Below, piece after piece: positions 42,587 to 51,746 of a stretch of DNA of 64,000 nucleotides. Location: the NCBI RefSeq assembly GCF_032670585.1, contig NZ_JAVQHL010000001.1, positions 310,001 through 374,000 on the forward strand. The letters run 5' to 3'. The notes under the pieces were generated by a model. It saw only the letters and a list, made by a program, of their open reading frames with translations. It ran no database searches and had not been told where the DNA came from. The DNA comes from Ostreiculturibacter nitratireducens. Lineage in GTDB: Bacteria; Pseudomonadota; Alphaproteobacteria; Rhodobacterales; Rhodobacteraceae. The translations under genes and the position numbers were made by a program. Positions within the stretch are counted from its first letter, which is position 1. The number at the start of each line of letters is the position of its first letter.

Positions 42587-43921
42587 TCAGGCGCTTCGCG
42601 GCCACGCCGGATGGTCATCATCGATCATGAAGGAATGGGCATGTCCGCCGCCCGGCGTCCGGTGAGCGAGAAGATGCGGATGGTCATCGGGCAGGTCGGG
42701 ATGGTCATGGGGCAACTCGGCATCCTCCGCGGCGGGCCAGAGCGCGCGGGCGGCAACCGCTCCGGCCAGGGCCAGCGCGCCGAGGATCGCCATGGCGGCG
42801 GGAAGCCCCACGGCCTCACCGGCCCATCCTGCAAGCGGATAGGTCAACAGCCAGCAGGCATGGGAGAGAGCGAACTGCGCGGAAAACAGGGCCGGCCGAT
42901 CCTCGGCATGGGCGGAGACCCTCAGAAGCCTGCCCGTTGGGGTCAGGATCGCCGAATAGCAGAGGCCGCTGATCCCCCACAGAAGCAGAAAGGCCCCCCA
43001 TCCCGGCAGGCCAGCGGCCATGAGCCAGCCGGCATGTCCCAGCGTCACGACCGACAGGAGAAGCGCCGCATTCGCCATCACGCTGCGATCCTTGAGCCGG
43101 TCCAGAAGCCGCGGCAACAGGAGCGCGGCGATCATTGACCCGCCGCCGAAGGCCGCGAGCGCCTGGGAAACGGCTGCCTCCGGCAGGCCAAAGCCCGATC
43201 GGACGATGACCACCGTATTCACGATCACGAAGGCCCCGGCCGCCGCCGCCGTCATGTTTAGCGCCAGAAGCCCCCGCAGGCGGGGCGTCGCGAGATAGAT
43301 CCAACTCCCCCGCGTCAAACGTTGCAGGAACGGTCGCGTCCGGGATCCGGTCGGCGTGGGGATGGATGACGCGAGGACGAGCGCAGCCGAGCCGAGGAAG
43401 CCAGCCACGGTACCGGTGAACAGGTAGTGATAGGTCATCACCGTCAGCAGGAAACCGGCCAGCGCCGGGCTGGCCAGGTTCTCCAGATCATAGGCCAGAC
43501 GCGACAGCGAAAGCGCGCGCGTGTAGTCCTCCTCCCTTGGCAGGATATCGGGGATGGTCGCCTGGAAAGCCGGCGTGAACGTCGCCGACGCGGCCTGCAG
43601 GACGAAGATCAGCGCGTAGACCTGCCAGACCTCGTCGACGAAGGGCAGGCACATCGCGACGGCCGCCCGGACCAGATCCGCGCCGACAAGCACTGCCTTT
43701 CGCGGAAGACGCGCGGCGGCGGCCTGAGATATCGGGGCAAGCGCGACATAGGCCACCATCTTGATCGCCAGAGCGGTGCCCAGCACCGCCCCTGCCCGCT
43801 CCCCCGCGATCGCGTAGGCCAGAAGCCCCAGCGCAACGGTCAGAAGGCCAGTGCCCAGCAAGGCGACGACCTGTGCGAGGAACAGCCTGGCGTAAGTCCG
43901 ATTCCGAAGGATCCGAAGCAT
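42587..43921 (-). CDS. MFS transporter with His/Asp-rich C-terminal tail
   Basis: A 444-residue transporter with about twelve hydrophobic segments, starting MLRILRNRTYARLFLAQVVA. The conserved MFS loop between helices 2 and 3 (APISQAAAARLPRKAVLVGAD) is seen. After helix 12 (ending near residue 395) a tail of about 45 residues holds eight His and many Asp, e.g. HDHPDLPDDHPH and GGGHAHSF. Such tails often bind divalent metals, so a metal-exporter or metal-sensing role is possible but unproven. It is co-oriented with the aldehyde dehydrogenase gene upstream (93 bp) and the pot genes downstream. Confidence 0.82.
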   Translation of the reverse strand: MLRILRNRTYARLFLAQVVALLGTGLLTVALGLLAYAIAGERAGAVLGTALAIKMVAYVALAPISQAAAARLPRKAVLVGADLVRAAVAMCLPFVDEVWQVYALIFVLQAASATFTPAFQATIPDILPREEDYTRALSLSRLAYDLENLASPALAGFLLTVMTYHYLFTGTVAGFLGSAALVLASSIPTPTGSRTRPFLQRLTRGSWIYLATPRLRGLLALNMTAAAAGAFVIVNTVVIVRSGFGLPEAAVSQALAAFGGGSMIAALLLPRLLDRLKDRSVMANAALLLSVVTLGHAGWLMAAGLPGWGAFLLLWGISGLCYSAILTPTGRLLRVSAHAEDRPALFSAQFALSHACWLLTYPLAGWAGEAVGLPAAMAILGALALAGAVAARALWPAAEDAELPHDHPDLPDDHPHLLAHRTPGGGHAHSFMIDDDHPAWPRSA

Positions 43922-44014
43922 GGGAACAGGTTACCTCACACAGGTCCCTTGACGGGATGGGGACAGGCCGCCCGTCTGTCCACGGCGCGTGAGCCTTCAC
44001 GGATGAGCACGAGC

Positions 44015-45466
44015 TCAGAACCCTCCTATGTGCAGCGTCTTCAGTTCCTGGAATTCGGCAAGCCCGTGCACCCCACCCTCTCTGCCGTTGCCCGATTGCT
44101 TCATGCCCCCGAAGGGCGATCCGTACTGCATGCCCGCGCCGTTCACATGCACGGCCCCAGCCCGAAGCGCACGCGCAAGACGCTCGGCCCGGTCGCGGTC
44201 CCCGGTCTGCACATAGGCGGCGAGACCGTAGTCCGTGTCGTTGGCGATGCGGATCGCCTCCGCCTCGTCCCGGAACGGGAGGATGGACAGGACGGGGCCG
44301 AAGATCTCCTCCCGTTCGATCGACATGCCGGGGCGCACGTCGGCGAACACGGTCGGGCGGCACCAGTACCCCTTTTCGAAACCTTCGGGTTTCCCCGGCC
44401 CACCACATGTCAGCCGCGCCCCTTCGGCGATGCCCGCCTCGATGTGGCCCTGCACCCGCCCCCACTGGATATCCGACACGAGCGGCCCCAGGTGATCGCC
44501 CTCCTCGGCCGGGTCGCCAAGCCTGGTCGCCCGCGCCGCCTCCGTCGCGATCTCGACCACGCGCGGGTAGACGCTTTCCTCGACCAGCATGCGCGTCGGC
44601 GCGTCGCAGCTTTGGCCCGTGTTCAGGAAACACTCGCGCACCGCGTAGCGAACGCGTTCTTCAAGCTGGTCTCCGCAATCGGCGAAGACGAGGTTCGGTG
44701 ACTTGCCCCCGAGTTCCAGCGTCACACGTTTGATCCCGTCCGCGGCCGACTTCGTGATGAGCCGCCCCGCGCGCGTCGACCCCGTGAAGCTGACCATGTC
44801 CACGTCGGGATGGGCGACGAGCGCCGCGCCCGTTTCCGCGCCATCCCCCTGGATCATGTTGACGACGCCCGGCGGCACGCCGGCGTCGTCGAGGATCTCC
44901 ATGTAGACGATGCTCGACAGGGGCGTGAATTCGCTCGGCTTCAGAACCGAGGTGCAGCCCGCCGCGATCGCAGGAAGGACCTTGAGCGTGATCTGGTTGA
45001 TCGGCCAGTTCCAGGGCGTGATGAGCGCGCAGACGCCAACGGGTTCTCGCACCAGGATGTCGCCGTTCGCAAGTTCCTCGCGCTCCGGCTGAGCCTCAAG
45101 CGCGGCGATGATCCCCTGGAGATGCCCCACCGCGACATCGGCCTGCATCCCGAGGGACATTGTGGCCGGCGCCCCCATGTCTCGCGTGATCGCACAGGCG
45201 AGGTCCGAAAGCCTCCGCTCGGAAACCGCCAGAATCCGCCGCAGGAGAGCGAGCCGATCGGCCTTGGGCCAGGCGGAAAACCCCGGCAAGGCCCTCACCG
45301 CCGCATCGACCGCGCGATCCACGTCAGCCGCGCCGCCAAGGACGATCCGCCCCTCCTCCTCTTCCGTGGCAGGGTTCACCACGGGGAAGGTCCGGGTCGC
45401 CAGCGGCGCGACCCACATTCCTTCGACGTAATGGGTAAGCAGTTTCTCGGAAAGGTCCTCGGGCAT
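44015..45466 (-). CDS. NAD(P)-dependent aldehyde dehydrogenase
   Basis: A 483-residue cytosolic enzyme of the ALDH superfamily. Key residues are the catalytic Cys in NTGQSCDAPTRMLV, the general base Glu in VTLELGGKSP, and the NAD-binding GSTRAG loop. ALITPWNWPINQITLK marks the coenzyme site. The substrate could be betaine aldehyde, a semialdehyde or another aliphatic aldehyde; neighbours do not decide it. The ATG at 45466 starts MPEDLSEKLLTHYVEG, typical for the family; the open frame upstream has no family similarity. It diverges from glpK with 238 bp between the starts. Confidence 0.9.
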   Translation of the reverse strand: MPEDLSEKLLTHYVEGMWVAPLATRTFPVVNPATEEEEGRIVLGGAADVDRAVDAAVRALPGFSAWPKADRLALLRRILAVSERRLSDLACAITRDMGAPATMSLGMQADVAVGHLQGIIAALEAQPEREELANGDILVREPVGVCALITPWNWPINQITLKVLPAIAAGCTSVLKPSEFTPLSSIVYMEILDDAGVPPGVVNMIQGDGAETGAALVAHPDVDMVSFTGSTRAGRLITKSAADGIKRVTLELGGKSPNLVFADCGDQLEERVRYAVRECFLNTGQSCDAPTRMLVEESVYPRVVEIATEAARATRLGDPAEEGDHLGPLVSDIQWGRVQGHIEAGIAEGARLTCGGPGKPEGFEKGYWCRPTVFADVRPGMSIEREEIFGPVLSILPFRDEAEAIRIANDTDYGLAAYVQTGDRDRAERLARALRAGAVHVNGAGMQYGSPFGGMKQSGNGREGGVHGLAEFQELKTLHIGGF

Positions 45467-45704
45467 CTTCGAATCCTCGGTCAGGCAGAGAACGTTTGCG
45501 CACGTTATTGAAAGATCCGCGGCCGTGCACCTTTCCTGCGGCTTTCCCCGCGGCGTCGCTGCGTCCTGCAAGGCCCGATACCGTAACCAATGCCCTTTAC
45601 TCCAAAACTGGGATCGGTTCCTCTTTCCGGTGAACGAAGACGCGTCGACCGCCGGGCATTCCTGTCCGCGCCAGCGGCGCCATGACGGAGGGACTGGACG
45701 AGGC

Positions 45705-47192
45705 ATGACCTACATCCTCGCGATCGATCAGGGAACGACATCCACCCGCGCGATCCTGTTCGATGGATCGCTGAAGGTCGCCGCTCTCGCCCAGGAGGAG
45801 TTCCCGCAGCATTACCCGGCTTCCGGCTGGGTCGAGCATGACCCCGCCGACCTCTGGGCCACGACGACGGCCACGGCCTGGGCGGCGATCGAGAGAGCGG
45901 GCATAACCGCCGGCGACATCGCAGGGATCGGCATCACCAACCAGCGCGAGACGACCATCCTGTGGGATCGCGCCACCGGCGTCCCCCTGCACAACGCCAT
46001 CGTCTGGCAGGATCGCCGGACCGCCGCGATCTGCGATGAGCTTCGCGAGGCCGGGCACGAGCCGATGGTCACGGAAAGGACCGGTCTTCTTCTCGATCCC
46101 TATTTCTCGGGCACGAAGGTCAAATGGCTGCTCGACAACATAGAAGGCGCTCATGCACGCGCGGAAAGGGGCGAGATCCTCTTCGGCACGGTCGACAGTT
46201 TCCTCATCTGGAAACTCACCGGCGGTCGCGTTCACGCAACCGACGCCACGAACGCCGCCCGCACGCTTCTTTACAACATCCGGGACGGCCGATGGGACGA
46301 AGAGATCTGCCGCCTCCTCGGGATACCGCTTGCGATGCTTCCCGAGGTGAAGGATTGCGCAGCCGAATTCGGCGCGACCCACGCCGAGCTATTCGGGGGC
46401 GAGATCCCGATCCTCGGCGTGGCGGGCGACCAGCAGGCCGCCACCGTGGGCCAGGCCTGCTTCGCCCCCGGAATGATGAAATCGACCTATGGCACGGGCT
46501 GTTTCGCCCTGCTCAACACCGGCGACACGCTCGTTCAGAGTCGGAACCGCCTTTTGGGAACGATAGCCTTCCAGCTGAACGGGAAACCCACCTACGCGCT
46601 CGAAGGATCGATCTTCATCGCGGGCGCCGTGGTGCAATGGCTCCGCGACGGGTTGAAGATCATCCGTGCGGCGCCAGAAACCCAAGGGCTCGCGGAAACC
46701 GCCGATCCCAATCAGAACGTCATCATCGTTCCCGCCTTTACCGGGCTTGGCGCACCCTACTGGCGCCCCGAATGCAGGGGCGCCGTCTTCGGCCTCACCC
46801 GCAACTCCGGCCCGGCGGAATTCGCCCGCGCCGCCCTCGAAAGCGTGGGCTTCCAGTCCCGGGACCTGATCGAGGCGATGCGCGCCGATCTTCGGGGCGC
46901 GGAAACCGGCGCGACGCTGCGCGTGGATGGCGGGATGTCGGCATCCGACTGGACGATGCAGTTCCTCGCAGACATTACCGGCGCCCCGGTCGACCGGCCG
47001 AAGGTCCTGGAAACAACCGCGCTTGGCGCCGCCTGGCTCGCGGGAATGCAGGCCGGGGTCTATCCCGACGCAGACGGCTTCGCCGCCGGCTGGGCGGTGG
47101 AACGACATTTCGAACCCCGGATGGAAACGGGCCTGCGGGAAGAGAAATACGCAGCCTGGAAACGCGCCGTTCGGGCCACTCTGGGCGCATGA
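45705..47192 (+). CDS. glpK: Glycerol kinase
   Basis: GlpK phosphorylates glycerol to glycerol 3-phosphate. The 495 residues match the family (FGGY kinases). Visible are the N-terminal phosphate loop DQGTTSTRAILF, GITNQRETTILWDR, the substrate region HNAIVWQDRRT, and the C-terminal signature FIAGAVVQWLRDGL with DGGMSASDWTMQF. No glycerol facilitator or glpD is near. The ATG at 45705 was chosen because MTYILAIDQGTTS is the usual start; 60 in-frame codons upstream lack similarity. Confidence 0.95.
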   Translation: MTYILAIDQGTTSTRAILFDGSLKVAALAQEEFPQHYPASGWVEHDPADLWATTTATAWAAIERAGITAGDIAGIGITNQRETTILWDRATGVPLHNAIVWQDRRTAAICDELREAGHEPMVTERTGLLLDPYFSGTKVKWLLDNIEGAHARAERGEILFGTVDSFLIWKLTGGRVHATDATNAARTLLYNIRDGRWDEEICRLLGIPLAMLPEVKDCAAEFGATHAELFGGEIPILGVAGDQQAATVGQACFAPGMMKSTYGTGCFALLNTGDTLVQSRNRLLGTIAFQLNGKPTYALEGSIFIAGAVVQWLRDGLKIIRAAPETQGLAETADPNQNVIIVPAFTGLGAPYWRPECRGAVFGLTRNSGPAEFARAALESVGFQSRDLIEAMRADLRGAETGATLRVDGGMSASDWTMQFLADITGAPVDRPKVLETTALGAAWLAGMQAGVYPDADGFAAGWAVERHFEPRMETGLREEKYAAWKRAVRATLGA

Positions 47193-47873
47193 CCGGGCTG
47201 GAGAGCTGTCACGTCGCCAAGGTTTCCCGCCGCAAATTCAATGGCCGGCACTGCGTCCAAAAGCCTCCCCACGACGATTCGTCTCAGTCCTGAAGGGCCG
47301 TTGATCGGCAGGGACACCGCGGCGCGAGCACGCAGATTCGCTGCCTGTTCGTTTCCGTTGCGAAAACGTTAATGACGCATTAACGCGTATTGTCCGAAAC
47401 GCGCCCTTTGTGGATTGTTAACCATTCGCGTCCAATAATCATCGATGCGATCTCGCGGCATCCTCCTCTTAATGTGACGGCCACCGATCCGCCAATTTCC
47501 ACGAAACCCACACACCGTTTGAAGAAATCTTCTATTCGGCCCCCTTGGTTCGCGAGGCCGGGACTGGAACGAACGGTTAGCCGCAACGCAACCATGGCTA
47601 GCTAGGCCCCTCTGCGAAGCAACCAATACGTGTAATGGGCCCTCTTGGCGGAAACAGTTGAAATCATGGCCAAATCTGGGCTCCGCCATAGTGTTGACAC
47701 ATTCCGGGTGAGGTGCGACGCTCGATTTCGTTGAGACCAGTGTTGCTGGAAAGTTGATGAGTTTCGGAGCGTCCAAGGTATTCAGCAAGGGGGCGAAAGC
47801 CTGAGTAACCTCTTTCGTTTCTGATACCGAAGCGATCCGCCCGTCCACTTTCTTCAGGGTAACGGGGGACGTC
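47193..47873. other. 680-bp non-coding region upstream of the polysaccharide operon
   Basis: This is the longest gene-free stretch in the window and is visibly richer in A and T than its neighbours. It holds a perfect CtrA-type site (47369-47384), a second TTAACC half-site (47418-47423) and a TTGACA hexamer at 47694-47699 without a convincing -10 element. Short open frames exist on both strands (for example 47369-47914 on the minus strand), but their residue composition and lack of ribosome-binding sites make them unlikely to be genes. Confidence 0.6.
47369..47384. promoter_or_regulatory. CtrA binding site, perfect consensus
   Basis: TTAATGACGCATTAAC matches the full CtrA consensus TTAA-N7-TTAAC. 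CtrA is the cell-cycle and motility master regulator of alphaproteobacteria. The site lies about 490 bp before the uxs start; a half-site TTAACC follows at 47418. It is the only full-length match I found by eye in the window. Confidence 0.6.
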
Positions 47874-48914
47874 GTGGTAAAGAGTATTCGGTCCGAACGC
47901 CGGTTCGGACACAAGTTTCTGAGTGGGCTGTCATCCTCGGCCAGGAAGACGATACTCGTGGCAGGCGGGGCCGGGTTTCTCGGTTCCCACCTCTGCGAGA
48001 GGCTGCTGAATCAGGGCAGCGATGTCGTATGCCTGGACAATCTGCTGACGGGCAGTCTGGACAACATCGCGCACCTTTCCCAGACGGGGCGATTCACGTT
48101 CCGACAGCATGACGTGATCGAGCCCCTGCGGATCGATGGGCCGGTGGACGAGATCTACAATCTGGCTTGCCCGGCGTCGCCGCCGAAATACCAGAAGGAT
48201 CCCTTTCACACGTTTCAGACGTCCATCATGGGCGCGATGAACCTGCTGGAGCTCGCCAAGGCGAAGGGGGCACGGATCCTCCAGGCCTCGACGTCCGAGG
48301 TCTACGGGGACCCCGAGATTTCGCCCCAACCGGAGAGCTACCGGGGTTGCGTCAATACCGTCGGCCCGCGCGCCTGCTACGACGAAGGCAAGCGCGCTGC
48401 GGAAACCCTGTTTTACGAGTATGGCCGGCAATTTGGTCTCAACACGAAAATCGCGCGGATCTTCAACACCTACGGTCCGCGCATGAGCCCTGACGATGGC
48501 CGCGTCGTCTCGAACTTCATCGTCCAGGCGCTCACGGGACGTGACCTCACGGTGTATGGCAAGGGGGAGCAGACGCGCTCCTTCTGCTACGTCGACGATC
48601 TCGTCGAGGGGCTGATGCGCCTCATGGCGAGCCCCGACGACCTGCGCGACCCCGTGAACCTCGGCAATCCCGGCGAGTTCACGGTGCGCGAACTTGCCGA
48701 GATCGTTCTCGCCAGGACCGGGTCGCGGTCACGTCTTGTGAACCTCGACCTGCCTGTCGACGACCCGCGCCAGCGGCGTCCCGATATCGCGCGGGCGAAG
48801 AGGGAGCTTTCGTGGTCGCCGGTCGTTCCGCTCGAAGAGGGGCTCGACCATACGATTGCGTATTTCGACGCAGTTCTCAGGAACTCGGCGAGGAAGGAGG
48901 CGATGGTCTCCTGA
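47874..48914 (+). CDS. uxs: UDP-glucuronate decarboxylase (UDP-xylose synthase)
   Basis: A 346-residue extended short-chain dehydrogenase. UXS converts UDP-glucuronate to UDP-xylose and CO2 with bound NAD. The Rossmann motif is GGAGFLGSHLCERL, the catalytic Tyr-Lys pair is YDEGK (YxxxK), and NLACPASPPKYQKDP is the UXS signature that sets it apart from GalE and RmlB. RIFNTYGPRMSPDDGRVVSNF is conserved. The start is GTG 47874 with GGGGGAC upstream. The stop overlaps the start of the epimerase gene (TGATG), so the two are translationally coupled. Confidence 0.92.
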   Translation: MVKSIRSERRFGHKFLSGLSSSARKTILVAGGAGFLGSHLCERLLNQGSDVVCLDNLLTGSLDNIAHLSQTGRFTFRQHDVIEPLRIDGPVDEIYNLACPASPPKYQKDPFHTFQTSIMGAMNLLELAKAKGARILQASTSEVYGDPEISPQPESYRGCVNTVGPRACYDEGKRAAETLFYEYGRQFGLNTKIARIFNTYGPRMSPDDGRVVSNFIVQALTGRDLTVYGKGEQTRSFCYVDDLVEGLMRLMASPDDLRDPVNLGNPGEFTVRELAEIVLARTGSRSRLVNLDLPVDDPRQRRPDIARAKRELSWSPVVPLEEGLDHTIAYFDAVLRNSARKEAMVS

Positions 48915-49915
48915 TGTTAGGTGGTGCGAGGATACTAGTAACAGGTGGTGCAGGGTTCATCGGTTCTCATGCCTGCAAGGCGCTGGCTGAGGCTGGGGCC
49001 CTGCCCATCACCTACGACAATCTTTCCACGGGTCATGCCGACGCTGTCCGCTGGGGCCCGCTCTACGCCGCCGACCTGCGCAATCGCGCTGCCCTGAGGG
49101 ATGTCCTCAGGACGGAACGGATCGACGGCGTCCTGCATTTCGCGGCGTCTGCCTACGTGGGCGAATCCGTCGAGGATCCGGCGAAGTATTATGACAACAA
49201 CGTCGGCGGCATGATCGCGCTCCTCGAGACCTGCAGGGAGGCCGGCATCGGCCAGATAGTCCTGTCGTCGAGCTGCGCGACCTATGGCATCCCCGACCAG
49301 CTGCCGATCCGAGAGGACACGCCGCAACGGCCGATCAATCCCTATGGCCGGACGAAGCTCATCTGCGAACAGATGCTGGCGGACCACGAGGCGGCCTATG
49401 GCACGCGTTATGCCAGCCTTCGCTACTTCAACGCCGCCGGAGCCGACCCGGATGGAAGCCTCGGAGAGCGGCATGCCCCGGAGACGCACCTGATCCCGCT
49501 TGCGCTCCTCAGCGCGGCGGGCCGGCGCGGGCGACTCGACATCCTGGGCACCGATTATGACACACCCGACGGAACCTGCATCCGCGACTACATCCACGTG
49601 ACCGACCTGGCCCGCGCGCACCTGCTGGCGCTCGCGCATCTGCTCAAGGGCGGCAGGAGCCTGTCGCTCAATCTCGGGACCGGCAGAGGTCACTCCGTGC
49701 GCGAGATCATCAGCGCAGTCGAGAACCTGACCGGATGCCCCCTGCCCGTTCGCGAAAGACCCCGCCGCGTTGGCGATCCGCCGGCGCTCGTCGCCGATCC
49801 GGGTCGCGCGGCCGAGGTCCTGGGCTTCCGGGCGCGCATGTCCGACATCGACACATTGGTGCGTCATGCCGCGGCCTGGTTTGGGATGGAGAACAAAGTT
49901 GTCGAACCAGCCTGA
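48914..49915 (+). CDS. galE: UDP-sugar 4-epimerase (GalE/Uxe family)
   Basis: A 333-residue SDR epimerase. The NAD motif is GGAGFIGSHACKAL, the catalytic Ser is in LSSSCATYG and the Tyr-Lys pair in NPYGRTK. RDYIHVTDLARAH is typical of GalE. The family interconverts UDP-glucose and UDP-galactose, but directly after uxs it could equally be a UDP-xylose 4-epimerase (Uxe) making UDP-arabinose, as reported for the adjacent uxs/uxe genes of Sinorhizobium meliloti. The ATG overlaps the uxs stop by one base. The glycosyltransferase gene begins inside its 3' end. Confidence 0.88.
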   Translation: MLGGARILVTGGAGFIGSHACKALAEAGALPITYDNLSTGHADAVRWGPLYAADLRNRAALRDVLRTERIDGVLHFAASAYVGESVEDPAKYYDNNVGGMIALLETCREAGIGQIVLSSSCATYGIPDQLPIREDTPQRPINPYGRTKLICEQMLADHEAAYGTRYASLRYFNAAGADPDGSLGERHAPETHLIPLALLSAAGRRGRLDILGTDYDTPDGTCIRDYIHVTDLARAHLLALAHLLKGGRSLSLNLGTGRGHSVREIISAVENLTGCPLPVRERPRRVGDPPALVADPGRAAEVLGFRARMSDIDTLVRHAAAWFGMENKVVEPA

Positions 49916-51707
49916 TCTCCATCGCGAACGGTATCTCGCGCCCGTCCTCACCGGATGGCTCCGCCTGAAATACCTTCTCGCGGCCGGCCTGTGGATGGGC
50001 GCGACGCTGTTCTTCTGGGAATGGTGGCTGCGGCCAGAACACAACATCGACGGCGTCCGCTACTGGCTTATCACCGGGTCGATCGCGTGGGTCTATCTCA
50101 TGCAGGCGTTCTTCGTGCTCGTGTTCCTCGCCGCGCGCCGCTCGGTGGCCCCTGCCCCGGCGCCCGGACAGTACCGCGTGGCGATGATCGTCACCAAGAC
50201 CCCGTCCGAACCGTTCCCGGTCCTGAAGCGGACGCTGGAAGCGATGCTCGCCCAGGACTACCCGCACGATACCTGGCTTGCGGACGAGGATCCAACCCCA
50301 GAGACGATCGCCTGGTGCATCGAGCACGGGGTGAAGATCTCGTCCCGCAAGGGACTGGCCAGATACCATCAACCCGTCTGGCCGCGGCGCACGCGCTGCA
50401 AGGAAGGCAACCTCAGCTTCTTCTACGACCACTGGGGATACGACTGCTACGACGTCGTCTCGCAGCTTGACGCGGATCACGTTCCCCAGCCGGGCTACTT
50501 GCGTGAGATCCTGCGGCCCTTCGCCGATCCCAAGGTCGGCTATGTCACCGCGCCCAGCATCTGCTCGGCGAACGCCGAGAAAAGCTGGGCCGCCCGCACG
50601 CGCCTGCACGCCGAGGCCGCCTTCCACGGTGTCTTCCAGGCCGGCTACACTGGCGCGCTCGCCCCCATGTGCATCGGTTCGCACTACGCCGTGCGGACGA
50701 GCGCCCTTCGCGCCATCGGCGGCCTTGGCCCGGAACTGGCCGAGGATCACTCCACCTCGATGCTCATGAACGCGGGTGGCTGGCGAGGTGTCCACGCCAT
50801 CGACGCGATCGCCTATGGCGACGGGCCGAGCACCCTCGCTGACATGGTGACTCAGGAATTCCAGTGGTCGAGGAGCCTCCTGACGATCTTCCTCACCTAC
50901 ACGCCGCGCTACCTCAAGCGGCTGCCGGCGCGGCTGAAGTTCCTCTTCATCTTCTGCCAGCTTTGGTATCCGCTTTTCGCGGTGACGACGGCGATGATGT
51001 ATTTCGTCCCGCTGGTGGCGCTCGCCTTCGATCTGAGGTTTGCCGACGTTACCTATCCGGCCTTCGTCGGGCACGCCTTGCCCACGGTGATCGTGCTGAC
51101 GTCCTTCGCGTTCCTGCTGCGGAGCGACGGCTTCTTCCGGCCGTTCCGCGCGCCGGTCATCGGATGGGAAAAGGCGCTTTTCATCTGCCTTCAGTGGCCT
51201 TGGGTCCTTTGGGGCTGCCTGATGGCAGTGCGCGACAGGATCACGGGGCGGTTCGTCGATTTCCGGATCACGCCGAAGGGTAACGCCGCGTCGCAGCGGC
51301 TGCCGAAACGGGTGATCGGGGTCTACGTGTTCCTTGCGGCGGTGTGCCTCGCCCCCGTCTACTTCGCCGGAGATCTCACCGAGGCGCGTGGTTTCCTGCT
51401 TCTTTCGCTGTTCAACGCGACGATCTACGCGACGATCGTGCTTGTCGCGGTCGTGCATCACCTGCGGGAGAACGGCATCGATTGGCGCCAGCAGCGCGCC
51501 GACGTGTTTGCCCAGATGGGCGCCGCCTTCGTCATCATCGCCCTTCTTGCGGGCGGGTTCGTCGGTCGCGGGGTGGAAAGCCTGCACGCTCTCGCCTTCG
51601 GCCTCGAGCCGCTTAGGATCACGCGCGTCGAATACTCGCTTTCCGGCGCGGGCAGCGATCTCGGCACCACCGGCGTGCATTTCAGATTTGATCCACGATG
51701 GAACTGA
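49899..51707 (+). CDS. Processive family-2 glycosyltransferase (cellulose-synthase-like)
   Basis: A 602-residue inner-membrane enzyme with two N-terminal hydrophobic segments (about 20-40, 56-78), a cytosolic GT-A domain and four to six C-terminal segments. Catalytic motifs are DEDP near residue 129, DADH (191-194), an ED in LAEDHSTSM as the TED-type base, and TQEFQWSRS at the place of the QxxRW motif, with Gln instead of Arg. No PilZ domain follows, unlike BcsA. The proposed start is TTG 49899 with GGAG eight bases upstream, inside the epimerase gene; there is no better in-frame start near. It probably polymerises and secretes a beta-linked glycan. Confidence 0.88.
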   Translation: MSNQPDLHRERYLAPVLTGWLRLKYLLAAGLWMGATLFFWEWWLRPEHNIDGVRYWLITGSIAWVYLMQAFFVLVFLAARRSVAPAPAPGQYRVAMIVTKTPSEPFPVLKRTLEAMLAQDYPHDTWLADEDPTPETIAWCIEHGVKISSRKGLARYHQPVWPRRTRCKEGNLSFFYDHWGYDCYDVVSQLDADHVPQPGYLREILRPFADPKVGYVTAPSICSANAEKSWAARTRLHAEAAFHGVFQAGYTGALAPMCIGSHYAVRTSALRAIGGLGPELAEDHSTSMLMNAGGWRGVHAIDAIAYGDGPSTLADMVTQEFQWSRSLLTIFLTYTPRYLKRLPARLKFLFIFCQLWYPLFAVTTAMMYFVPLVALAFDLRFADVTYPAFVGHALPTVIVLTSFAFLLRSDGFFRPFRAPVIGWEKALFICLQWPWVLWGCLMAVRDRITGRFVDFRITPKGNAASQRLPKRVIGVYVFLAAVCLAPVYFAGDLTEARGFLLLSLFNATIYATIVLVAVVHHLRENGIDWRQQRADVFAQMGAAFVIIALLAGGFVGRGVESLHALAFGLEPLRITRVEYSLSGAGSDLGTTGVHFRFDPRWN

Positions 51708-51746
51708 CCGCCCTTTTTCGCGGAAGGATTTTATGGAGGAAGGACA

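Noticed and set aside
47369..47914. 181-codon open frame on the minus strand in the long gap
   Set aside because: No ribosome-binding site, no domain, and a residue mix unlike a folded protein; it also overlaps the CtrA site and the uxs start.
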